Below are positions 45,446-57,635 of a DNA stretch of 64,000 nt, one piece after another. This DNA is from Heterohyrax brucei (taxonomy: Eukaryota > Chordata > Mammalia > Hyracoidea > Procaviidae). The stretch covers positions 25,455,431 through 25,519,430 of the forward strand of contig CM053146.1 of NCBI GenBank assembly GCA_028571685.1, given 5' to 3'. A model generated the notes under the pieces. It did no database searches and was not told the DNA's origin. It was given only the letters and a program-made list of their open reading frames with translations. Positions within the stretch are counted from its first letter, which is position 1, and each line of letters begins with the position of its first letter. A program made the position numbers and the translations under genes.

Positions 45446-48400
45446 CAAGCAAATTAGACAGTAAAAGAGTGATTGAAAAAATTAACAACACCGAAAGCTG
45501 GTGTTATGAAGTAATTAACAAAACTGATAAACTATTGGCTAAACTTACAAAAGAAAAACAAGAGAGGAAACAAATAAGCCAAATAAAAAATGAAATGGGA
45601 CATGTTACAAAAGATCCAACTGAAATTAAAAGTATCATAACTGAATACTATCGAAAATTGCACTCTAACAGATGTGAAAACCCAGAGGAAATGCACTAAT
45701 TTCTAGTTTCATATCATATACAAAATTACCACAAAGAGAAGTAGAAAAACTTAATAAACATCATAAAAGAAGAGACTGAAAAAGTATTTAAAAAAAAGAA
45801 AACTACCAACCAAAATTGACCTGGCCCAGACGACTTCACTGGAGAATTCTACTGAATTTTTAGAGAGTAATTAATACTATTTCACAACACAGAAAGGGAT
45901 GGAACATTCCCAAATTCAATCTAAAAAGCCATCATAACCTTGATACCAAAGTCGGATAAAGATCCTACAAAAAAACAGAAAGAGAGAGAGGGAGAAGGAA
46001 GGAAAGAAGCAAAGAAAGAGAGAAAGAAGCAAAGAAAGAGAGAGAGAAGGAAAGAAAGATGGAAAGAAGGAGGGAGGGAGGGAGGAAAGAAAGAAGGAAG
46101 GAAATTGCAGACCACTATCTCTCATGAACATAAATGCAAAAATCTTCAACAAAATTCTGGCCAATAGAATTCAACAACACATCAAAAAAATAACTAATCA
46201 TGACCAAATACAATTCATACCAGTGATGCAGGGTTAGCTCAACATCAGAAAAACTGAGAATGTGATCAACCACATAAATAAAACAAAGGATAAGAATCCC
46301 TTGATTTTATCAATTGATGCATAAAAGACATTTGATAAAGTCCAACACCCATTCATGTCAAAAACTGTCCACAAAATAAATAGAAGGAAAATTCCTCAAT
46401 GCAATTAGGGGTTTCTGTTCAAAGCCAACTGCCAACACCTTCCTGAATGTAGAGAGACAGAAAGAATTCCCCCTGAGAATGGGAACTAGACAAGGATGCC
46501 CACTGTCACTACTTCTATTTGACATTGTGCTAGAGGTTCTGGGCAGAGCAACTGGGCAAGACAAAGAAGTAAAGGGCATCTGTATAGGTAAAAAAGTAAA
46601 AATATCCCTATCTGCAGATGGCATGAGCTCATGTACAGAAAACCCTAAAGAATCTATGACTAAACTACTGGAACTAGTACAAAAGTTCAGCAAAGAGTCA
46701 GGATACAAGACAAATGTAAATAAATCAGTAGAATTTACTTACACCAACAAAGAGATCATCCAGGAAGAAATCACCAAATCAATGCCCTGTACAGTAGCCC
46801 CCAAGAGAACTATACAGAGAAAATTAAATGATCCTGCTATAAGAAATCAAAAGAGACTTACATAAGTAGAGAAATCTACCTTACTCATGGTGAGGAAGAC
46901 TTAATGTTGTAAAAATGTTTGTTGTGCCCAGAGCGATCTACATAACACTGCAATCCCAAATCAAATGCCAGTGTTGTCTGTTAATAAGATAGAGAAATAA
47001 GCCATCAATTTTGTTTGGAAAGGGAGGAAACCCTGGAAAGGTGACACAAGGAACACAATGGGAGGCCTCACGCTGTCTGATCTTAGAACCTATTACACTG
47101 CCTTGGTGGTCAAAACAGCCTGGTACTGGTATAAAAACAGAAATATACACCAATGGAACACCATCATTAGATGTTAGAGAAATTCAAATCAGAACTACAG
47201 TGAGCTACCATCTCACCCCAACATGGTTGCCACTAATCCAAGAAAAAAAAAACAAAAAAAATAACAGATGCTAGAGAGGCTGTGGAGAGATTGGAACTCT
47301 CTTATACTGCTGGTGGGAACATAGAATGGTACCACATTTTTAGAAAGCAATTGGTACTTTCTTAAAAATCTAGAAATAGAAATACCATATTATCCAGCAA
47401 TGCCACTCTTGGAATATATCCAACAGAAATGAGGTCTTTCACATAGACACATGCGCACAACTGTTTATTGCAATACTGTCCACAATAACAAAATGATGGA
47501 ATCAACATATGTGTCCATCAACAGATGAATGGATAAACAAACTGTGGTATATATACACAATGGAACACTATGCAAAGATAAAGAACGATGGCGATTTTAG
47601 GAAACTTTTCATAATCTGGTCTCAACTAGAGAACATTACGCCTAGTGAAATCAGTCAGCTGCAAAAGGACAAGTATTGTATGAGACCACAATTATAGGGA
47701 CTTCATAAAGGACTTATGCATGGAAGAAAAGACTCTTTGATGGCTACAAGGGTGGAAAGGGAGGGAAAAGGGTTGTTCATAGATTAGATAGCTGATAGGA
47801 ATTTGGTTCAGTGAAAGGTGTGACAGCACTCTGTAGAAGGCAGGTCAGCATAACTGCACTACACCATAAACTAAATGGTTTTCTAAATTCAATCCAACAT
47901 TTCAAAGTATAGAGTAGCAGGGGCAGGGTTCTGGGGACCATGTTTTCAGGGAACACTGAGGCCAATTGGCATAACTAGCATTTTGCTAAGAGGGTCTTCT
48001 GCATTCCATATTAGTAAGTGGTGTCTGAGGTTTTAAAAGCCAACCAGCTGTTCTCTGAGGAACATCAATTGGTCTCAATGCACCTGGAACAGATGATGAC
48101 TGAGAACAGAAGACGACAGACCAAAGACAGGAGGAAAAAATGTGCCCACAAAACAGAAATAACCACATGATTGGGAGACTACATCAGCATGAGACCAGAA
48201 GAACCAGGTGGGGTCTGACCACCACCAAAGACAGCCCTGATAGGGGACACAATGTGGGGTCTCTGACGTAGTACTCGAAAAAGAGGTGTACAGATCAAGA
48301 ATTATAACAAAAGGCCAGAATGGATAGTCTGACCACCTGCAGTGTCCCCTGGGAACATGATACCGGGCCTGAAACTAGTACTGAGGTCAGCACTTCAGGC

Positions 48401-48683
48401 AAAGAATGGACTGGTCTCGGGACACAGAAAGAGAATGTGGTTTGTGTAGTATACAGCTTTATACATTCATAGAAGGCTGTCCTACTGGTTTATTTCCAGA
48501 GGGGAGAAGAGAGATTAGAGAGGAGAGGACAGGTGTTCATTAACAGGATACTAAAAGTAAACAATGAAAAGGAGGTGTGTGCTGTCACAGGGTGAGGAGA
48601 GCATATAGTGTTGTAGAGAGGTGGTGTGCAAAATTGGCTTGAATTGTATACTTTCACTTAACCATAATTTTAAAAATAGCTTA
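45446..48683 (+). mobile_element. Middle L1 of the nest, 3' half
   Basis: Continuation of the element at 38945-42379: ORF2 linker (45446-45700), reverse transcriptase (45700-47150), C-terminal region after a deletion near 47165 (47165-47690) and 3' UTR (47690-48683). 46479-46865 reads [20 protein letters not shown] and SLSADGMSSCTENP, so FADD has become SADG. The 3' end is aaccataattttaaaaatag. Confidence 0.9.
45974..46104. repeat. Polypurine microsatellite
   Basis: About 130 bp of (gaaa)n, (agag)n and (ggag)n repeats expanded inside the middle L1's ORF2, between the finger and palm coding parts. One strand is almost pure purine. Confidence 0.9.
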
Positions 48684-48697
48684 AAAATAACATTGGA
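48684..48697. repeat. TSD of the middle L1, right copy
   Basis: Partner of 38931-38944. Confidence 0.85.
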
Positions 48698-51600
48698 ATT
48701 TGTACTGGGATTGCATTATATATAGAGATCAGTTTGGGTAGAATATACATTATCACAATGTTAAGTCTTCCTATCTATGAGCAAGGTAGGTTTCTCCACT
48801 TATGTAAGTGTCTTTTGGTTTCTTGCAGTAGGGTCTTCTAATTTTCTCTGTATTGGCCTTTTACATGTCTAGTTGAATTTATTGCTAGATATTTGATCTA
48901 CTTGGGAGCTATTATGAATGGTATTGATTTGATTACTTCTTTCCTGATGGTCTCTTTGTTGTTGTAAAGTAATCCTACTGATTTATTTATGTTTATTTTA
49001 TATCCTGATACTTGGCTGAACTCTTCTATTATTTTCAGTAGTTTATTTATGGATTTCTTAGGATTTTCTTTATATAAGATCATAACATCTGCAAATAGGA
49101 ATGCTTTTACTTCTTTACAGATGCAGGTGTGTGTTATTTGCTGTCTGATTGCTATGGCTAGAACCCCCAGCACAATGTTGAACAGAAACGATGACAATGG
49201 GCATCTTTATTTGGTTCCTCTTCTCAGGGAGAATTCTTTCAGTCTGTCTCTGTTCAGGATGATGTTGATGGTTGGTTTTGTGTAGATTCCCCTTATTACG
49301 TTGAGAAAAAGCCCTTCTATTCCTAGTTTGCTGAGAGCATTTAACACGAATGAGTAATAGACTTTGTTAAATGCCTTTTTGGAATCAATTAATAAAATCA
49401 AGTGATTCTCATCTTTTGTTTTGTTTATGTGGCTGATTGTATTAATTATTTTTTGGATGTAGAACTAACCCTACATTCTTGGTTTGAATTGAACTTGGTT
49501 GTGGTGAATTATTTTTTGATATGCCGTTGAATTTGATTGTCTAGGACTTTGTTGAGGATTTTTGTATCTGTTTCTTTATTGATGCTTTTAGTCTATTTAA
49601 ATTCAGTGTAATTATTTATAGGTGTGAACTTAGTGCTGTCATTTTGTTACCTGTATTTGTATGTTGTTGACAGTTTCTTTTCCCCACTTAATATTCAGTT
49701 CTGAGTCATTTCTCTTTGTAGATTTTTTTCTCACTACTTTCCTTGTTGGTTTTGTATCTGTTGAGTCTCCTACATTGTGTTTCTTCTTTTGATGTGTGAT
49801 ATCGATAATTTGCTTTGTGGGTACTCTACTATTGTCCCCTGATATTCTAAATGTAAACCAGTATTTACCTTCTTTGTGTCTCCTTGACTTCTTCTCTACC
49901 TGAAAGCTGTATGATTACTGTGATATATCCCTCTTTTTAGTATAATGTAGACATAATTTACATAGTGAGATCCCTTTTTCCCGAATTTTAACATTTTAGC
50001 TTTGACTCAGCTTTGTTGCTTCCCTAAACAAATAGGACTCTGGATGCTATGTCTTGCACTGCATTCTTGATTATATGTTGATTTTCTAATTGAAGAACTT
50101 CCTTCAGTATTTCTTGTAATTCTGGCTGGTTTTTGCAAAATCTCTGAGCTTCTGTTTACTTGGGAATGTCCTAATTTCACCATCATATTTGAGAGACAAT
50201 TTTATAGGATATATAATTCTTGGTTGGAATTTTTTTTCCCATGAGGCTTAGTATATGTCATTTCCTTGCCTTCTTGTCAACATGGTTTCAGCTGAGCAAT
50301 CAGAGGTCAGTCCAAGAGACATTACCTTTTAAAGTTAGTTTTGTTTTAAATCTACCTGCCTGTAAGATCCTCTCCTTGTGTTTCATTTTGTTGAGCTTGA
50401 CACTAACATGTCTTGGTGTCTTTCTTTAGGAATCTACCTTTTGTGGAGTTTGATGTGCTTCTTGAATGGATATCTTCTTGTCTTTCATGATGTCAGGGAA
50501 GTGTTTTGTCTGTAACTCATCAACAGTTCTCTCTGGATTTTCTGTTATTCCCCCTGTTCTGGTACTCCAATAACTAGTAAATTATTCCTCTTGATAGAGT
50601 CCCACATAACTGCTAACAGTTCTTCCTTTTTCTTTATGCTTTTATCTGATTTTTCCTCTTAAATGTTGGTGTCAGTTGCTTTATCTTCAATCTTGCTAAT
50701 TTGGCTTTCCATTTTTCAGTTTGGCTCCTTTGACTTTCAACTGAATTGTCTAACTCTGAGATTTTATTATTAAGCTGCTGAATTTCACATCATTGTTGTT
50801 CTAGCAATTCACACAGCTTCTTTAATTTTTCATTTTGTTCTACTACACTCTGTCCAATCTCCATTCTAAGATCTAGAAGGGCTCTATGCATAATTATTTT
50901 ATATTCTACCTTCAATAGTTTCAGGAAGACTTCTTCATCACAGAAGTCATTTTATATCTTTATCTTGGGAGTTTTCCAGAGTGATGGTGGTCTGCTTCTT
51001 TGAACAGTTAGAGATTGATTGCTGTCTCTGAGCCATCACAAAGCTGTTGTGATTTCACAGTTAGGTTTTGGGGGGGGGTGTCTGTGGGTGTGTGTGTATG
51101 TTTGTATTTTAACTAAAATTCAACTGTCCAGATAGTCTAGTTCTTTGATCTAGAGTTGTTATTAGAATCTTAATAATTCTGATGTCTTGTTACACAATGG
51201 TTGGAGTGATGACTGTACTGAGAAATGTAGTAAGAATTGCTGGTTCAAGAGAGCTCATAAAATTTGTTTTCTAGCTCTTCTTTTGTTTCTCTCCCCAGTT
51301 CCAGGAGAAAAGCTCCAGGCACACCCATAAAATACTCCATTACTGGCCCAGATAGTGCTCTAGAATTGAGAGTCAGGTGTACAGCAGAGAATTGAGGGAG
51401 ATGAGGCTGGATATAGAGAGTGTAGTCAGTATGTAGGAAAAGCTGAGTCATGGAAGTTGAGCTTTTTCTGTGAGTCTGTAGGTGTAGCAATCCATACTTC
51501 GGGGAATTTGTCTTTTGTCTCTCCCTTTGCTTCCCTCTCCAAGACCAGAATAAAAGTTCAGGACACACAAGTAAAATGACCCATCTCCTTCTGGGTAGTT

Positions 51601-52335
51601 CACCAGAATTTAGTCTCCCATGCAAAGCAGCCAAAGTAGGTAGAAAAAGCTGGGAATAGGGAGGTAAATAAGCACATAGGAAAGGAATGAGCTCACAGGA
51701 ATCATGAGCACTTATGTTGAGGTGATCTTTAGTATTATCCTCAAGTTCTGGACTGCAGTTCCAGTGATTTGGCAGAGGTTGCCTTATGTACTTCCCTTTG
51801 TTTCCCTCTTGGTGACCTTGGAGAAAAGCTGAGGGTGCTCCCATACAATCTGAGATCTTGTCCAGCTAGTGCATCAGAATTTCACCTCCAGAAGAACTTA
51901 AAGAAGGGAGGGGAAAAGGGTACCACTGTACTTGGCTGCCAGCCTCCACCACACTCCCCAGGTGCTGCCATCCCGTACTCAGCCTCTTGATTGAAAGAGA
52001 AAATCAGCTGCCTCTACTTAGTGCAGCAGCAGACCCTAGCCACACTCCCAGGGGTAGCAGCTCCATTCTTAGCTATCTAGCTAGCAAAGATGGCCTCCAC
52101 ACCTGAATCACCTCTCTGCTGCCATTGTGTTGGCAGAAGAGAGACCCCTTTCACTACTGATTTGCCTCGGACAAAGAGTTTCTCCACTGTCTGCCACTCA
52201 GTCTGATCACACATGTTTCCACTCGGTCTTGGGGCTCTCAGGATGTCATTTTTGCTCTGGTCAGTTGTTTTACATATCCTTAGTTGTTAGAGGGCCCAGA
52301 GGAGAAGTTTGACTAGTCCACCGTCTTGGCCCTGT
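48698..52335 (-). mobile_element. Outer L1 of the nest, 5' half
   Basis: Continuation, on the minus strand, of 36650-38944. It holds the reverse-transcriptase N-terminal half (48698-49595), then a jump at about 49597 into the first 20 or so codons of ORF2 (antisense of aatgacagcactaagttcac). The endonuclease and linker are deleted. ORF1 (about 49890-50930) and a 5' UTR of type 2 tandem units (about 51000-52335) follow. Minus-strand fragments include FLFADVMILYKENPKKS (48898-49197; FADD to FADV) and KKAFNKVYYSFVLNALSKLG (49207-49401). Confidence 0.88.
51300..51900 (-). repeat. Tandem units of the outer L1 5' UTR (type 2)
   Basis: Three units beginning near 51317, 51558 and 51830, each with a ggcacac-...-taaaat-...-agtgctccagaattt-like core. 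They correspond to the units at 9552, 9801 and 10067. Confidence 0.65.
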
Positions 52336-53292
52336 CTTTCTCTTGAGTGTTTTTGAGGCTGGAGAATGGGTCTTCTGACACCTCCCCCACCCCAATTACT
52401 AGAGATCTCATCCTGTGATTTCCCTAAAGTAGCAAATCATCATCTCCAGTTTGTCAGATGGCTTGCAAAAACTTACGCAATGACTAAGATCCTATGGGCC
52501 CACCTCTGCACCTTCCTACTGGGATCCTCCTGGGCAGGTCCTAAAATTATCTTGTTCTGGCTGGTTTGTGTGTGACCCTCAGTTTATCCACAGGAAACTC
52601 TCACACATCTTTGGCTTCATCAAGCCTTGAGAGAGCTGGCCAATAGCAGCCTTGTAGCACCAACTTATTTGTAGTCTTCATTGGACCAGTTTGATGGGCC
52701 ATTTCTCTTTGTTAGATTTTTCTAGATGGGAACCAAATCCACTCTTGTCTGTCAAGTGCAGAGTAGGCTTCTAACTCATCAAATAATCCTTTTGAGGACA
52801 TTTCACCAGGTTTAAGAGGAAAGGCTTCTATCTTCCATACTTTGGTCTTGAGGAGATATATAACTCAGAACAGAGACCTTTCCAAACAAATCCATCCCTA
52901 CCCGAACATGCCAGGCTGCACTTCTCCTGGCCATTTAATCTCAGTGAAGATGAGGGGTTCTAGAGGCATCTAACTGGAGTGATCAGTTTTACAATGTACT
53001 TTGGTATTTAATTCCTACCACCTTAGAATCTCAGTTGAAATTTTCATTTTAACTTTCTAATATCCATGTCTTACTGGAGGTCAAGAAAGGTCTTAGACTA
53101 AATTTTGTCTAACTACAAACACTATGATATTTGCCTAGCTCATACAAATGAGTTTAAAACAATTGTCTGTATTGTTTAGATTTCTGTAATTTTTTCTTTC
53201 TTCGTCATGCTTGTGTTGACTGAAATTATAGAAAGGGTGATGGGGAAATACATTCTATACTGTAAGTGCAGTCCACCACTGATAGTTTGTTT
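52336..53292. other. Unassigned, single-copy-like sequence
   Basis: Almost 1 kb with no recognised repeat. It is slightly less AT-rich (52380-52640). No convincing ORF or splice-bounded exon. Confidence 0.4.
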
Positions 53293-53670
53293 TACTGTGG
53301 TAGCTTGTGTTGTTATGGTACTAGAAGCCAATCCATGCCAAATACCAGCAATCTCACCATAATGGACACTTTGGACACATTTCATTAAAGCTTCCAGGCT
53401 AAGAATGAAAGGAAAACATGTCCGGGTGTCTACTTCCAAAGTGTATCCTATGAAACCTCTATGGATCACAAAAAAACATTGCCTAATATATTGCTGGAAG
53501 ATGAGAACCCTATGTTAAAAGATAGTCAGAATACCCAGGGATCATAGCAATGGACCTGAGCATACCAACGTTCATGAAGAAGGTATAGTACTGGGCAGCA
53601 TTTTGTTTTGTTGTATACAGGGTGGTCATGAGTTGGAGCATATTTGACAGCAAATGAAGTCAACAACAAT
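53293..53670 (+). mobile_element. Short RTE derivative (5' UTR joined to 3' tail)
   Basis: 5' part (53293-53530) follows the RTE 5' UTR: gtggtagcttgtgttgttat, aataccagcaatctcaccat, agcttccaggctaagaatga, and ttgcctaatatattgctgga followed by agatgag. The remainder jumps to the RTE 3' end: gacctgagcataccaacgtt, tgggcagcattttgttttgt, ggtcatgagttggagc, caacaacaata. The whole RTE ORF is absent. The order and join match 23302-23475. Confidence 0.65.
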
Positions 53671-55484
53671 AGACTCAGTGGTAATGAGTTGTAAAGCTAC
53701 AAACAAGAGAATATATCAAATGCTTTCACACGTTAGAATATTAGAGTACTCAAAATGGAAGAAAATGGAAGTGTACTACCATGTCTTAAGGGGACACTAA
53801 TTATCACTTTGTCAATTTAAAAAAAAATAGCCTTGTTTAGCACTAGCAAATTGACATATATGTAAGTCAGACTGTAGAGGGCAAAACTGTTTCATTTTGC
53901 CTAAGCTAATAAATATCTTCCTTATTTAAAGTTTTAGGTCATTTAAAAAAAATCTTATATTAAGATATTTCTCTGCTTCAGGATTAGACTTATAATTATA
54001 GATTTTCCCTCAAGATTCTTCCATAGAAATTAAATTGCATAAAAAAATGATTTTATTTTCTCATCATATTTGTATTTTACTGAAACTCAGCTTTCATTTC
54101 TCTATCCATATATGTGGAATATCTGCAGTTTCCGTAAGTGCATTTGTATTCTTGATTGCATTGATGTTCAAACTTGAACTATATTTTTTCTCTTTTAGTG
54201 AATTTTTCTCCATTGTACTCATAGATCAGTGATTTCCTCTTTCAGAAACCAAGGTAAGTACAAATGATTGAGGAAAAAAAATTGCATTGACAGGTGACTT
54301 TGACTTGACACTGAATCCACATTTTATAAAAGTTCTCTTTAGGGACTGGGAGATTAGAGATGAAACTTAAATTGAATTAGGTCAAGGCCTTGGGAGCCAG
54401 TGAACTTATGTAAGTTGAGAGCGATGTTGAATCTCTGAAGAGAAGCATCTCAGAGCCACTTAGAACTTGAATGGGGGGCCTGGCCACTCATCCCATCAAC
54501 ACACAAATTATTCATTTGACTTGGAAGTCTTGAGCAAAATTGGGCCTTGATGGAATTCCAGTGGGTTTGAAGAATATATTGGCAACTTTGGCTATGAACA
54601 ATGCATCTGCATGCAAATGCTTTTATTTAGATTCAGCTTTGTTTGGCCAAAACTTTATTATTTATTTCATGCTACCCTTCTCTTGGAATTGTAATTCTTG
54701 CTTTCTGAGAAAGAAAAACCATGTTATGTAATATCAGGAGAAATGTATGGCTTCCAACTGGTTCAAACCAAATTAAGTCATGGCTGACAATGTGAAATTG
54801 GAGCAAACTCAAATTTTGACACTTTGGGTGTTCCGGAATGATAACGAAAAGGGAAAAATTTATAAGTGAAAGCCCTGGAGTGAGAGACTTGAAAGACCCG
54901 TAGTGACCCCTTTCAGGATTCTGATATGTGAGATTGAATTCGTTGCCTAACTAGAGAGAACAACACACATTCAAAATGGTATAGTCAGGGGTCATTTCTG
55001 AACAGGGTACGTCTGTTTCTGACTTTGCTCAAAATCTTGCAAGGCAGAGATTGGTTGCTAGACAATGTGTGTACCAGCCCTACCAATTTCCAACAGGCTA
55101 CACAGCACTGCTGGGCTACAGAGCTACTAGCCTACTATTACCTCAGGTCTACTTTCTCCCACCCAGTCCTACCATGCCATTTTTCTCCTTTTATTCTTTT
55201 CTTTCTCCCTTCCACGTAACCCCATTCACTACCTACACCTTTTTGTGATAGGCCACACTGCACTACCACAAGTAGAGATCTATTAGCTCACCTCCAAACT
55301 GGGTTCATGACACACCCACCCACTGGCTCTTGTCTTGCCATTCATTTCCCTTTCCTCCTTTTGTTTTCCCCTTCCACTTAGCCCCATACATCATCCCCCC
55401 CCACATTCCCAATGAGACACTCCATGTCACTTGATTAGAGAGCTTTGCTGTTAATGTTTACTGGGACATTATGAATCAATAAAG
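53671..55484. other. Unassigned sequence with a CT-rich diverged repeat
   Basis: No gene seen. Around 55160-55245 and 55325-55400 two pyrimidine-rich blocks are related. They read ccatttttctccttttattc...ttccacgtaaccccattcac, and ccattcatttccctttcctc...ttccacttagccccatacat. This suggests an old duplication of about 165 bp. The rest is unassigned and AT-rich. Confidence 0.45.
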
Positions 55485-56480
55485 AAAAGTGATGAATTTG
55501 TGAAGTATCTTATAACTTGGATAAATCTGGAGAGGGTTGTGCTGAGTGAAGTAAGTCAAGCACAAAAGGACAAACAATGAATGGGACCACTATTATAAAA
55601 ACTCTGGACAAGTTTTACACACAAAAAAGATACAATCTTTGATGGTTATGTGGTAGGGTAGGTGTGGTAGTGAAAAAAACACTAAATAGACAATAGACAG
55701 TGGTAACTTTGGTGAAAGAAAGACAACATACAGTATAGGGAAAGTCAGGACAACTTGACTGAGTTGTTTCCTAGATACAGAAGTTTCACAGATACCTCCA
55801 AATACCTTGAAGAAATGAATTAGTGGGGCTGGTGTCTAGGACTATGGCTTGGGAGACATACAGATCAATTGGCATTAATATAGTTCATAAAGGAAGTGTT
55901 CTACATCTTATTTTACTGAGTAGCATTTGGGAGCCATAAAAGCTCGCCAACGGACATCTACAAAACATCTGTTGGTCCCATCCCATTTAGAGCAAAGGAA
56001 AAAGACGAAAACCAAAGATGCAATAAAAATATTAGTCCAAAGGACTAATGGATTGCATGAACCACAAGCATCCACAAAGCTGAGCCCAGATGGTCTTCCT
56101 GGATCCCCTGTTGCAATTTCTGTCAGAGGTGGTGGCAGAGTAGAGGAAAAATGTGGAACAAAATTCGAACACACAAGAAAAAGACCAGACTTTTTGGTCT
56201 GACAGAGACTGGTGTGACCCTGCTGATTACGGCTGCTGGGCATTCTGCTAACTCAGTGTGCTTTAGTTCAATCAAGTACTTGAGACTAAATGGGCAGAAA
56301 GGGACAGAAACCTGAAGGAATGGTCAGGAGAACATGGGCTGTAAACAGAGATAGGGAGAATGCTGATAAATTGTAGAAATTTCAGCCAATGTTGCAAAAT
56401 GATTTGTGTATAAATTCTTGAATGACAAATTAATTTGTGATACAAACTTTCACATAAAATCCAATTTAAAAAAATAATTA
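55485..56480 (+). mobile_element. Older L1, 3' end only
   Basis: Plus-strand 3' terminal part: gtgctgagtgaagtaagtca followed by agcacaaaaggacaaaca (end of ORF2 / start of 3' UTR), caatctttgatggttatgtg, tggtgtctaggactatggct, accagactttttggtctgac, and ctttcacataaaatccaatt plus an A-rich end. It is of a different, more diverged L1 subfamily than the nest elements. Confidence 0.75.
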
Positions 56481-57248
56481 AAAAACTGATTTTGTTTCCT
56501 GTAATAGATAAAACATTATTGAATATTGAATGTTTATGAAAGATATCACCAACCACAGAAAATTGCAACATTCTTTGTCACTGTGAACAAGTAGGAGCTC
56601 TTTAAAGCTGGAGAATTATTACTTAATTTTATCTAATTTTCTTTTTACTTAAGGACTATGTAGATGAGAACATTACTAAATAGAACCAATCCAATAATAC
56701 ATTCTAATGCAGTTATAAAATCTCAAGCCTGAATTTTCTAAGAGTTTGCTCCTCTTATTAAATATGCTACATCATAATTGTGCTAAATGAGAAGGAAATA
56801 AAGGAAATGCCAGACTCTAAGAAACTGACCTGATGTAGATGCAATGGAAAACACACACATTGATCAATTTCTGAAATCTGCTTGTCAAGGCAGACTACTA
56901 ATACAGCACTGGGATAAAATGAGGTGCAGCTAGGATAAATGCCTTTTAAATTTGTTACATGCACATTAGGAGAAGCCTGCTGAAGATCTGAGTGGGAGCT
57001 AACCATCTGAATTCCTCCTGAGTTAACAGTTACCTCCTTATCACGAAAGGAAAATAAAATGTATTAGATGCATAAAATAAATCAAGGCCTTTTCTGGAAA
57101 TCACCTGATAAAAACTTATTGTTTTCTAGTTCAGAAAACTAAGACTCTGAGAGTCACCCAGCTGGTAGAATGGAAACCATGTTCCTCAAAATCTAAAATC
57201 TAAATCATGTTGTATTGGGTCTTAAGGACTAAATAAGCATAGAGTGCA
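56481..57248. other. Unassigned, with a MIR-like scrap
   Basis: No gene. 57125-57215 resembles an antisense MIR core (cagaaaactaagactctgag, agtcacccagctggtagaat). Confidence 0.4.
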
Positions 57249-57443
57249 GTCCCTCACTGGTGACTCAGTTAGTGTCTTTTGTTGTTAACTGAAAGGCTTT
57301 TGTTTCAAATCCACCCAGAGGGGCCTTGGTAGAAATGCCTGGTGATCTACCTAAAAAAATCAGCCATTGAAAACCCTGTGGAGCACCGCTCTACATGGGA
57401 TTGGTATCAACTTCACAGCAATTTTCTTAATTTTTTTTAAAGC
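57249..57443 (+). mobile_element. AfroSINE-type SINE
   Basis: Plus-strand copy of the longer variant: gtccctcactggtgactcag, ttgtttcaaatccacccaga, atgcctggtgatctacctaa, aaatcagccattgaaaaccc, tgtggagcaccgctctacat. It is followed by a T-rich run. Confidence 0.85.
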
Positions 57444-57635
57444 CTAGGATAACTGGAAATATGGATCCAGAACACCATGAAGAAAAATCACTTTTTATAG
57501 ATTTTTTCTTTTCTTTTTTTTTTTTTTTTTTTGGTGAATTGTATTAGGACCACAAACGATTAAGCAACATACGTGTAACTATCACTTGCAAGGAAAACAC
57601 TTTCAGGAAAAATGATTCACCATCCTTTTAAAAAA

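Noticed and set aside
51245-51844. 199-codon open frame on the minus strand, the second longest in the window
   Set aside because: It lies in the tandem 5' UTR units of the outer L1, and its protein shows the same units repeating (HRKSSTS-type segments). Equivalent positions in the L1 at 6943-10564 are not conserved as coding, so I read it as a by-product of the repeats.
55927-56202. 91-codon basic open frame that might look like a small protein
   Set aside because: It falls inside an L1 3' UTR (phrases such as agaccagactttttggtctg are L1), with no start context or homology.
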